A stretch of DNA of 11,892 nucleotides from Lentisphaeria bacterium. GTDB lineage: Bacteria > Verrucomicrobiota > Lentisphaeria > Victivallales > UBA1829. A program made the position numbers and the translations under genes. The notes beneath the pieces are model-generated. The model did no database searches and was not told where the DNA came from. It saw only the letters and a list, made by a program, of their open reading frames with translations. The stretch lies in assembly GCA_017540385.1 (NCBI GenBank), contig JAFYBD010000025.1, positions 1 through 11,892 on the forward strand, given 5' to 3'. This document shows positions 1-5,908 of the stretch, piece after piece (the first letter of the stretch is position 1; every line of letters starts with the position of its first letter).

Positions 1-230
1 ACTTTCGTCGGCACGGTGCGTTCCGCCGGGGGCGCGACGACGACCGGGGCCGGACGCGGTTCGATGACCGCGCGGACGAGGTTCACGATGTCGGCAGCCA
101 GCTGGATGCCGTTGCTGGGGCGCGGCGGTGGCGGCGGACCGTGCGGATCTCGCGCGAAGGCTGCGGGGACGAGGATGACCGCCGCGGTGAACGCGGCGCC
201 GATGGCGAAGGTCTTGTTGATGGTCTTCAT
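1..230 (-). CDS. Secreted proline-rich protein, N-terminal part (runs off the window)
   Basis: The first 76 codons of a minus-strand gene are visible; the remainder lies left of position 1. The ATG (CAT at 228-230) is preceded by AGGAG eight bases upstream, a good ribosome binding site. The protein begins MKTINKTFAIGAAF and continues with a hydrophobic stretch ending in PAAFA, followed by RDPHG. This is a typical Sec signal peptide with a likely signal peptidase I site after about residue 26. The mature part opens with a run of prolines (about 31-37), then a short segment resembling an amphipathic helix (GIQLAADIVNLVRAVIE), then more Pro/Ala/Val. It is probably exported to the periplasm or cell surface. 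I do not recognise the family. It lies downstream of dnaX on the same strand but has its own promoter at 301-329. Confidence 0.75.
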   Translation of the reverse strand, partial: MKTINKTFAIGAAFTAAVILVPAAFARDPHGPPPPPRPSNGIQLAADIVNLVRAVIEPRPAPVVVAPPAERTVPTK

Positions 231-300
231 AGTCGGGGCTCCTAAGTTTGGTGTTTCAAATACCGGTTCGAAAACCGAATGTTTTTACCGGACTAACAAA

Positions 301-329
301 AATATAATCCGAATAGTTCGGTATGTCAA
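301..329 (-). promoter_or_regulatory. Sigma-70-type promoter of the secreted-protein gene, with a palindrome in the spacer
   Basis: On the minus strand, TTGACA (324-329) and TATATT (301-306) are separated by exactly 17 bp, close to the bacterial consensus. The transcript should start near 294, giving a leader of about 64 nt that contains a small hairpin (264-277, CGGTT/AACCG around CGAA). Between the -35 and -10 boxes lies the inverted repeat CCGAA-TAG-TTCGG (309-321). This is where a repressor operator could sit. Single CCGAAT half-sites recur at 275-280 and 368-373, and a second inverted arrangement TTCGG-AGGA-CCGAA is at 359-372. The promoter call is strong; the operator is inference. Confidence 0.75.
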
Positions 330-391
330 ACGATATTCGAAACTTTTTTCGATTTTTTTTCGGAGGACCGAATTGTTGAGTTCAAATTGCG

Positions 392-2533
392 TCAGGTTTC
401 CTCTTCGTCGCCCTGTTTGTCCAGGTGGTGGACGTCGGTCAGGACGCCGTCGAACGTCTGAATGATCCCGGCGACGAATGGATCGCGGGCGGTTTCGGCG
501 CGCAGAGCCTCGGCGTCCTCCATCTGGCGGCGCTGGGCGGGCGTGACCAGACCGGGGCGGCGTTCCACGCTCAGATACGCGCGGGGATTCTCCGCGATGG
601 CCGCCAGGCGCATGTCCAGGAGCGGCTTCTCGCGGGAGACGGAGAGCGCTTCGACCGTCTCGTAGCGCGAATCGAACGCGATCTCGAGACGGGTGCCGTC
701 GAACGAAACGACCTTGGCGGCGAGCATGGTCTGCGCGAGCAGTTTCTTGCAGAGTTTCTCCCGCACGTCGAGGATGAGTTTCTCCCAGACGACCGGGGCG
801 GGGAGGATGGTCTCGTCCTGCTCGGGCTCGGGTGATTTCGGTTCGGCCGCGGCCGTTTTCCTGCGGGCGGGCTTCCTGACGGCGGTTTCTTCCTCCGGGG
901 GACGCTCGATCACGGGTTCCGGCGCGGTGAAGACTTCGACCTGGGGTTCGGGCTCGGGAGCCGGAACGGGTTCCGGTTCGACCTGAGGCGGCTGAGGGTC
1001 TAAGATGGGTTCCGCCGTGACGGGCTCGGGCGCTTTTTCCGCCTCGACCTGAGGCGGTGCCGTTTCAATCGGTTCCGGTTCGGGTTCCACGGCCGGTTCC
1101 GGCGCTTTTTCCGCCTCGACCTGAGGTTCGGGCACGGCGACGGGCTCCGGTTCCTGTTTGACCTCGGCCTGAGGCGGAGGCGCTACCGGGTCAGGGGTGG
1201 CGTCAGGCGTTTTTTTTTCCGCTTCGGGCGCGGGTGCCCGAGTCGGTTCGGCTGGCTTGCCGATCTCGCTCACCGGAACGGCCGGGATCGAGGGGATGGC
1301 GAACTGCGATCCGGGGGTCGTGAACGCCTGTCCGGCGGGGAGTTCGTAGAGAGGGACGACGGATTCGAGGGGCGCGAGCTCGCCTGTGGAACGGATTTGA
1401 TTGAGGCGGGCGATGAGGTCGCCGATCTGGGGCGCGTGGGCGATGCGCATGGCCTTCAGCAGGATGGACTCCAGGAAGACCTGCTTGTTGATCGCGTCGC
1501 GCAGGAGATAGCCGGAGGCGGAAATGCTCTCGAGGAGGCGCTGGACCGAGGCAGGGGCGACCGTGGAGGCGATCTCCTGGAACGTCGCGATCTTCTCGGG
1601 GGTCTCCTCCAGCACGGATGCGGGGTCGCCGATGATCCGGCACAGCAGGATGCCGCGGAGCCAGGAGATGATCTCCTCGAAGAGCGTTTCGAGGTTCTTG
1701 CCCTGCGCGGCGAAATCGTGGATGTCACGTACGACGGCCGACCGGTCGTTGTGGACGATGGCGTTCAGGAGGGATTTCATCTCCTCGGGGGCCGTGATGC
1801 CGAAGAGGTCGAGGGCCTGCTTCTCGGTGATGCCGGATTCGTCGCCGCCGAAGAACGAGATGAGCTGGTCGAGCAGGGACTGGGCGTCGCGCATGCCGCC
1901 GTCGGCCGCCTGAGCGATCACGTTGATCGCGGAGGGGGAGATCCTGACGTTTTCGGCTTCGGCGATCATCTTGAGACGGGCTGCGATCGCGGACGCCTGG
2001 ATCCTGCGGAGATCGAACCGCTGGCACCGGGAAATGACGGTCGGCAGGACCTTGTTGACCTCGGTGGTGGCGAAGATGAACTTGGCGTGGGCGGGGGGCT
2101 CCTCAATGGTCTTCAGCAGGGCGTTCCACGCGCTCTTGGAGAGCATGTGGACTTCGTCGATGATGTAGATCTTGTATTTGGAGCGGATGGGCAGATGCTG
2201 GACGTCTTCGCAGAGTTCGCGCGCCTTTTCGACCTGGGTGTGCGTGGCCGCGTCGATCTCGATCACGTCGACGTTCGTTTCGTCGGCGATGGACCGGCAG
2301 GATTCGCACTGGCAGCACGGTTCGCCGTCCTGTGGGTTCTCGCAGTTCAGGGCCTTGGCGAAGATGCGCGCGGTGGTGGTCTTGCCGATGCCCCTGGGGC
2401 CGACGAAGAGGTAGGCGTGGGCGATTCGTCCCGACCGGACCGCATTTTTCAGCGTGCGGGCGATATGCTCCTGGCCGACCATGTCGGAGAAACGCTGCGG
2501 ACGCCATTTTCTGGCGATGACCTGATATGACAT
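392..2533 (-). CDS. dnaX: DNA polymerase III subunit tau/gamma
   Basis: This is the clamp-loader ATPase of the replicative polymerase, acting in the cytoplasm at the fork (713 aa; E. coli tau is 643 aa). Visible motifs: Walker A GPRGIGKT (45-52); zinc ligands Cys64, Cys73, Cys76 and Cys79, at the same numbers as in E. coli; Walker B IIDEVH (124-129); sensor-1 region ATTE (155-158); the SRC arginine-finger motif (168-170); and GGMRDAQSLLDQ. Domain III runs to about 370. A Pro/Glu/Ala/Val-rich linker (about 400-590) follows, then a conserved tau C-terminal domain (about 600-690). The start has GGAG nine bases upstream, after a 30-bp gap from pfk, so the two are probably co-transcribed. An A9 run at codons 439-442 may produce a shorter gamma form. 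No convincing intrinsic terminator follows the stop. Confidence 0.96.
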   Translation of the reverse strand: MSYQVIARKWRPQRFSDMVGQEHIARTLKNAVRSGRIAHAYLFVGPRGIGKTTTARIFAKALNCENPQDGEPCCQCESCRSIADETNVDVIEIDAATHTQVEKARELCEDVQHLPIRSKYKIYIIDEVHMLSKSAWNALLKTIEEPPAHAKFIFATTEVNKVLPTVISRCQRFDLRRIQASAIAARLKMIAEAENVRISPSAINVIAQAADGGMRDAQSLLDQLISFFGGDESGITEKQALDLFGITAPEEMKSLLNAIVHNDRSAVVRDIHDFAAQGKNLETLFEEIISWLRGILLCRIIGDPASVLEETPEKIATFQEIASTVAPASVQRLLESISASGYLLRDAINKQVFLESILLKAMRIAHAPQIGDLIARLNQIRSTGELAPLESVVPLYELPAGQAFTTPGSQFAIPSIPAVPVSEIGKPAEPTRAPAPEAEKKTPDATPDPVAPPPQAEVKQEPEPVAVPEPQVEAEKAPEPAVEPEPEPIETAPPQVEAEKAPEPVTAEPILDPQPPQVEPEPVPAPEPEPQVEVFTAPEPVIERPPEEETAVRKPARRKTAAAEPKSPEPEQDETILPAPVVWEKLILDVREKLCKKLLAQTMLAAKVVSFDGTRLEIAFDSRYETVEALSVSREKPLLDMRLAAIAENPRAYLSVERRPGLVTPAQRRQMEDAEALRAETARDPFVAGIIQTFDGVLTDVHHLDKQGDEEET
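1029..1126 (-). repeat. In-frame direct repeat in the dnaX linker
   Basis: An identical 26-bp block occurs at 1029-1054 and 1101-1126, exactly 72 bp (24 codons) apart. It encodes PQVEAEKAPEP-type units within the Pro/Glu-rich linker of DnaX. Related degenerate copies of the Q-V-E and E-P pattern flank it on both sides. It is best explained as repeat expansion in a disordered linker, not as a separate element. Copy number may vary between strains because the spacing keeps the frame. Confidence 0.8.
1210..1218 (-). promoter_or_regulatory. A9 slippage site in dnaX (putative programmed gamma-subunit switch)
   Basis: The dnaX sense strand has nine consecutive A residues across GAA AAA AAA ACG (codons 439-442). 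This is the only A or T run of this length I see inside a gene in the window. One added A (or a -1 shift) gives GAA AAA AAA AAC GCC TGA, a 443-residue product. One lost A gives a stop eight codons past the lysines, a 449-residue product. The E. coli gamma subunit is 431 residues, and Thermus thermophilus makes gamma by transcriptional slippage on an A9 run. No Shine-Dalgarno-like element precedes the run, which points to transcriptional slippage more than to E. coli-type ribosomal frameshifting. Confidence 0.65.
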
Positions 2534-2563
2534 AGGAAACTCTCCGTGACGTGAATAAGTGGA

Positions 2564-3868
2564 TCAGAGGTGCCAGGTGTTGAGGCGGACAGCCTGCCAG
2601 AGCGAGCCGACCGGATCGATCTTCTTGCGTTCCTTCACGGCCATCTGGATGGGGACGTGGGTGAAGGTCTCGCTCCAGTGTCCGATCACGACGTCGGTGC
2701 GGCCGGTCATGGCGGCGTGGACGGCGTTCTGGGCGAGCATGAGGCAGAATACGGCGTCGGTGCCGTTGGCGGCTCCTGCGCGGATCTGGTAGGTGGGGTC
2801 GAAATACTTGATGTTGATCTCGATCCCGGCCTCCTTGGCCTGGCGTTTGATCTCGTCCTTCAGGAAAATGCCGATGTTCTTGTTCAGCAGGTTGCCGGAC
2901 TTGTCGCGTTCGCGGGTGCCGGGGATGAGGTCCTGGCCCGCGCCCTCGGCCACGACGATGACGGCGTGGTGTCTGCGGCGGATGCGCTCGAAGAGCGTCG
3001 GGATGAACGCGTGATCGTTGTCGTTGAGCGAGAATTTGACCTCGGGGACGAGGCAGAAATTGACGTGCGTATTCGCGAGCGTGGCGTAGGCGGCGATGAA
3101 TCCGCTGTCGCGGCCCATCACGTGCACGAGCCCAACGCCGTTGTACGCGCCCTTCGCCTCGTTGTGGGCGGCGGTGATGATCGGGTTCGTGGCGTACACG
3201 GCGGTCTCGAATCCGAACGTGCGGTCCATGAAGCAGATGTCGTTGTCGATGGTCTTCGGGATGCCGACCACGCTGATCTTCAGGTTGCGTTTCTTCGCGG
3301 CTTCGGCGATCGCGTGGGCGCTGCGGAGCGTGCCGTCGCCGCCGATGCAGAAGAGCATGTTGATGTCCATCCGCACCAGGGTCTCGAGCATTTTGTCCGG
3401 GTCCTGTGCGCCGCGGGAGGAACCGAGGATGGTACCGCCGACCTCGTGGATGTTGTCGACTGCGTCCTCGTTCAGGATCACGGGCTGGTATCCGAGGTCG
3501 GAGTTAAGCCCGGCGTAGCCGTACGGGATGCCGTACACGAGCGGCACGCCGTAAGTCTGGCGCAGGGTGAGCGTGAGGCCCTTGATGACGTCGTTGAGGC
3601 CGGGGCAGAGTCCGCCGGCCGTGAGGATGGCCGCCTTGCTCCAGCGGGGATCGTGGAAAATCATTTTACGGACGCCCGCGCGCTCGAAGACCGGCACGTA
3701 GCCCTGCTGCGCCTTCGTGTGCTTCAGCAGCTCCGAGTAGTCGCGGTCGAGCAGGATGGCTTCGTCGTCGTCGTGGAAATGGACCGGGCTGTCGGAGAGC
3801 GGCGATTTGATCTGACATTCGCCGAGTTTGCTGACTTCGAAAAACTGGGGATGGACGGTCGCTGGCAT
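2564..3868 (-). CDS. pfk: 6-phosphofructokinase, long ATP-type (plant/spirochaete-like clade)
   Basis: Phosphorylates fructose 6-phosphate to fructose 1,6-bisphosphate in cytosolic glycolysis. Numbering from the upstream ATG at 3880: GGLCPGLN (89-96), GSSRG (153-157), GGDGT (180-184), PKTIDND (208-214) with catalytic Asp212, MGRDSG (255-260) and DPTYQIRA (361-368). In this superfamily GGDG marks ATP as donor, whereas GGDD marks pyrophosphate; the Lys of PKTIDND is common to the long enzymes. The length (434-438 aa) exceeds the E. coli type (320 aa). Two ATGs compete. The one at 3880 directly abuts AGAAGG with no spacing, while the one at 3868 has the same motif 12 bases upstream, so I prefer 3868. 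It is the first gene of an operon with dnaX. Donor specificity is inferred from the motif only. Confidence 0.92.
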   Translation of the reverse strand: MPATVHPQFFEVSKLGECQIKSPLSDSPVHFHDDDEAILLDRDYSELLKHTKAQQGYVPVFERAGVRKMIFHDPRWSKAAILTAGGLCPGLNDVIKGLTLTLRQTYGVPLVYGIPYGYAGLNSDLGYQPVILNEDAVDNIHEVGGTILGSSRGAQDPDKMLETLVRMDINMLFCIGGDGTLRSAHAIAEAAKKRNLKISVVGIPKTIDNDICFMDRTFGFETAVYATNPIITAAHNEAKGAYNGVGLVHVMGRDSGFIAAYATLANTHVNFCLVPEVKFSLNDNDHAFIPTLFERIRRRHHAVIVVAEGAGQDLIPGTRERDKSGNLLNKNIGIFLKDEIKRQAKEAGIEINIKYFDPTYQIRAGAANGTDAVFCLMLAQNAVHAAMTGRTDVVIGHWSETFTHVPIQMAVKERKKIDPVGSLWQAVRLNTWHL

Positions 3869-3899
3869 GGTGGAAATCATCCTTCTTTGAGGTTGGGGC

Positions 3900-3923
3900 T
3901 CCGCGCCGTGCGATGCGCGCGGA
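3900..3923 (-). other. Hairpin in the pfk 5' leader
   Basis: The pfk leader (start near 3936) contains a perfect 7-bp stem, TCCGCGC pairing with GCGCGGA, around a 10-nt loop. It ends about 25 nt before the AGAAGG ribosome binding site. It is a simple stem with no U-tract, so it is not a terminator. A role in mRNA stability or translation control is possible but unproven. Confidence 0.5.
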
Positions 3924-3942
3924 TGCTATGTCTTAAATACAG

Positions 3943-3971
3943 AATATATATCCATTTTCCGGGGATTTCAA
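3943..3971 (-). promoter_or_regulatory. Promoter of the pfk-dnaX operon
   Basis: On the minus strand, TTGAAA (3966-3971) and TATATT (3943-3948) are separated by 17 bp. Predicted transcription start is near 3936, giving a leader of about 68 nt. The bases after the -35 box (TCCCCGGAAA) nearly match those of the promoter at 7165-7193. Confidence 0.75.
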
Positions 3972-4088
3972 GGCCGCTTCCCGAAAAAAGCCCGATTTGG
4001 GAGCGCCTCCCTTGAAAAAAAGGCTCCCCGGGTCGGCCCGCCGCACCCCGGTGCGCCGCTTTTTCCGGAAGACGGTGCAAACCCGCAT
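3972..4088. other. Divergent intergenic core with hairpins and T-runs facing both promoters
   Basis: This is the centre of the gene-free stretch 3869-4196 between pfk and the lipoprotein gene. Facing the minus promoter, the minus strand reads a GC-rich segment (4023-4044) into T7, then the hairpin GGGAG/CTCCC (3999-4011) and, nine bases on, T6 (3984-3989). Facing the plus promoter, the hairpin CGCAC/GTGCG (4042-4055) is followed by CCGC and TTTTT (4060-4064). These look like weak terminators placed just upstream of each -35 box. No open reading frame here has coding character. Confidence 0.35.
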
Positions 4089-4116
4089 TTGATTTTTCCG
4101 TATCGCGTGCTATTGT
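4089..4116 (+). promoter_or_regulatory. Probable promoter of the lipoprotein gene
   Basis: TTGATT (4089-4094) and TATTGT (4111-4116) are separated by 16 bp. This is less consensus-like than the other promoters in the window. A start near 4123 gives a leader of about 74 nt. Confidence 0.5.
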
Positions 4117-4196
4117 ATTGTTATTACGAACGTTATCCCCGCGACGTTTCCGCTCAGTACCCCCGAACCCGCATCCACGAAGAGAGACGAACCCCC

Positions 4197-4703
4197 ATGT
4201 CACAATCCATTGTAAGCCGTCTGTCAGTCCTTCTGCTTGCCGCCGCTGTTTCAACGTCCGTGCTCGCCGGCTGCACCAAACGCATCGACACCTCGACCGA
4301 GGCGAAATTCTACAAGAGCTGGACGGAGGTCATGCGATCTCTGCCGGAATCGCGTCAGCGCGAGTTCGACGACGGCATGAGCATGTTCTGGTTCTATTCC
4401 GACAGCGACGAGGAGACCTTTGCGAAGATCAACGGCAAGACCGGCCCGGAGATACTCGCCATGATCGAGGAGATGAAGGCCGCGATGCCGAAGGTCGATA
4501 CTTCCAGCAAGGAGGCGTTCACCGCGTCGCTCGCGGCCATCAAGGCTTCGCTGCCGAAAACCCGCCTGGAAGTCTACGAGGAGTGGGTCAGGGAACTGCC
4601 CGCCTACCGTCCCGGAAATCCGCGGATCGAGGCCCTGAACGGGCTCATGTTCCACAAGATCGTCGAGAACCGCGACTTCGAACGCGGCCCGGCGAATCCG
4701 TAA
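4197..4703 (+). CDS. Small lipoprotein with an internal duplicated motif (DUF6694-like)
   Basis: Encodes 168 aa. An N-terminal hydrophobic segment ends in the lipobox V-L-A-G-C, so Cys26 should be lipidated and the protein anchored in a membrane facing the periplasm. The ATG has GAGAG about ten bases upstream, a modest site; the in-frame extension further upstream crosses the promoter and is rejected. Two segments resemble each other: RIDTSTEAKFYKSWTEVMRS (29-48) and KVDTSSKEAFTASLAAIKAS (99-118), both continuing L-P. Between them lie GMSMFWFYSDSDEETF and INGKTGPEIL. The IDTS-x-E...S...SL pattern and the G-K-T segment recall the DUF6694 lipoprotein family, from memory and with moderate certainty. 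No function is known to me. It is monocistronic, with its own promoter and terminator. Confidence 0.88.
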   Translation: MSQSIVSRLSVLLLAAAVSTSVLAGCTKRIDTSTEAKFYKSWTEVMRSLPESRQREFDDGMSMFWFYSDSDEETFAKINGKTGPEILAMIEEMKAAMPKVDTSSKEAFTASLAAIKASLPKTRLEVYEEWVRELPAYRPGNPRIEALNGLMFHKIVENRDFERGPANP

Positions 4704-4707
4704 GCGG

Positions 4708-4747
4708 CGTTCGGACGCCCGGCGGATGCTCGCCGGGAACGGGTTTT
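4708..4747 (+). terminator. Rho-independent terminator after the lipoprotein gene
   Basis: The stem CCCGGCG (4718-4724) pairs perfectly with CGCCGGG (4731-4737) around a 6-nt loop. GTTC (4709-4712) can pair with GAAC (4737-4740) as an alternative extension. TTTT follows at 4744-4747. The U-tract is short, so strength is probably moderate. Confidence 0.55.
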
Positions 4748-4769
4748 GCATGAAAAAACAAAAAGGGGC

Positions 4770-4798
4770 TTGCAATTCCCGCAGTCGCATGCTATATT
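4770..4798 (+). promoter_or_regulatory. Promoter of the rpsB-tsf operon
   Basis: TTGCAA (4770-4775) and TATATT (4793-4798) are separated by 17 bp. The predicted start is near 4805, about 160 nt before the rpsB start codon, leaving room for the structured leader. Confidence 0.75.
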
Positions 4799-4816
4799 AT
4801 TATCTTGTGTCACATC

Positions 4817-4928
4817 GCATCCGGACCGGCCGTATGCCGGTTTGCCCGCATCAACCAACCCGCGGGCGGATGCGTACAACTGAACCAGAAGGTATCTTGC
4901 TCCGCGTCAACCACATCCAACCGCGGAG
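4817..4928 (+). promoter_or_regulatory. Structured rpsB leader RNA (three-way junction plus hairpin)
   Basis: Four perfect helices can be read. Outer helix: GCATCC (4817-4822) with GGATGC (4868-4873). Inside it, hairpin 1 is ACCGGC (4825-4830) with GCCGGT (4836-4841), loop CGTAT. Hairpin 2 is GCCCGC (4844-4849) with GCGGGC (4862-4867), stacked directly on the outer helix. Downstream, hairpin 3 is CTCCGCG (4900-4906) with CGCGGAG (4922-4928). The loops of hairpins 2 and 3 share TCAACCA (4851-4857 and 4907-4913) and their 3' arms are alike. Ribosomal protein S2 represses its own operon through a leader in gammaproteobacteria; this leader could play that role here, but that is inference. Confidence 0.6.
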
Positions 4929-4964
4929 GAAAAGAGCCGGAACGAAGAAAGGCGGATAGGCAAA

Positions 4965-5906
4965 ATGGCCATCTCTGTCAAAGACCTGTTGGAAGCCGGG
5001 TGCCATTTCGGGCATCAGACGAAGCGCTGGAACCCCAAGATGAAAGATTATGTCTACGGGGCCAAGAACGGTATCTCGATCATCGACCTCACCAAAACCA
5101 TCCGCCAGATCGGCGACGCCTGCAATTTCCTGCAGCGTGAAGTGATGAAGGGCTCGCGCATCCTCTTCGTGGGAACCAAGCGCCAGGCCCAGCAGGTCGT
5201 CCGCAACGCCGCGGAAGAGACCGAAATGTTCTACATGTCCGAACGCTGGATGGGCGGCACGCTCACCAACATCGAAACGATCCGCAAGTCCGTGAAGAAG
5301 ATGCGCGAGATCGACGACATCACCGCCGACGAAGCCAACTCCAACCTGAAGAAGAAAGAGATCGTCCGCCTCGCGCGTCAGGGCGTCAAGCTCCATCGCG
5401 ACCTCGACGGTATCGCCGACATGAAGCGCCTGCCCGACGTGGTCGTCGTCATCGACGTCTGCCACGACGAGATCGCGGTCAAGGAAGCCCAGAAGCTCGG
5501 TATTCCGATCATCGCCGTCGTCGACACCAACGGCAATCCTGAAAACATCACCTATCCCGTGGCCGCCAACGACGACGCCGTGAAGTCCATCAAGATCATC
5601 ATGGACACCTTCGTGGCCGCCATCAACGACGCCCTCGGACTCTACAAGGTCAAAGTCGCCGAGGAAAAGGCCAAGGCCGACGCCGAACGCGCCGAGCGCG
5701 CCGAGAAGAAGGCCGCCGACGACAAGGCCAAAGGCGACGAGCGCCCCGCACGCCGTCCGTCCCGCCGTCCCGCCGCTCCCCGCAAGGACGCCGCGGCCGG
5801 TGAAGCCGGCGAGAAGAAGGCCGCTCCCCGCCGCAAAGCTCCCGCCAAGGAGGTCAAGGACCTCTCCGAACTCAAGAAATCCGATGTGAAACCCGAGGAG
5901 AAATAA
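4965..5906 (+). CDS. rpsB: Small ribosomal subunit protein uS2, with a long basic C-terminal tail
   Basis: Component of the 30S subunit. Hallmarks are LLEAGCHFGHQTKRWNPKM (8-26), LFVGTKRQAQ (67-76), RWMGGTLTN (94-102) and VDTNGNPENITYPVAANDDA (186-205). The core ends near residue 228, which matches ordinary S2 of about 240 aa. Residues 229-313 form an extra tail of about 85 residues rich in Lys, Arg, Ala and Glu, with RPARRPSRRPAAPRKD-type basic stretches. It is likely disordered or RNA-binding. AAAGGCGGA lies about 8 bases before the ATG. A second SD-like GGAGG (4925-4929) lies 35 bases upstream with no usable start. It is co-transcribed with tsf, only 2 nt downstream. Codons end strongly in C, as expected for high expression. 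Confidence 0.97.
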   Translation: MAISVKDLLEAGCHFGHQTKRWNPKMKDYVYGAKNGISIIDLTKTIRQIGDACNFLQREVMKGSRILFVGTKRQAQQVVRNAAEETEMFYMSERWMGGTLTNIETIRKSVKKMREIDDITADEANSNLKKKEIVRLARQGVKLHRDLDGIADMKRLPDVVVVIDVCHDEIAVKEAQKLGIPIIAVVDTNGNPENITYPVAANDDAVKSIKIIMDTFVAAINDALGLYKVKVAEEKAKADAERAERAEKKAADDKAKGDERPARRPSRRPAAPRKDAAAGEAGEKKAAPRRKAPAKEVKDLSELKKSDVKPEEK

Positions 5907-5908
5907 TC

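Noticed and set aside
345..372. Terminator for dnaX from the T8 run and TTCGG/CCGAA hairpin
   Set aside because: On the minus strand, where dnaX is read, the run is A8 and not T8; on the plus strand the T-run precedes the hairpin, so neither direction fits.
1029..1126. Mobile element or CRISPR-like array from the 26-bp repeat
   Set aside because: Only two exact copies, in frame within the DnaX linker, with coding degeneracy around them.
1397..2530. 377-codon plus-strand ORF opposite dnaX
   Set aside because: It is the mirror of dnaX in a GC-rich region; the product is a Gly/Asp/Val-rich repeat without motifs, while the minus strand has every DnaX motif.
2570..4015. 481-codon plus-strand ORF opposite pfk
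   Set aside because: Antisense shadow of pfk with low-complexity product and no start context; it also runs across the pfk promoter.
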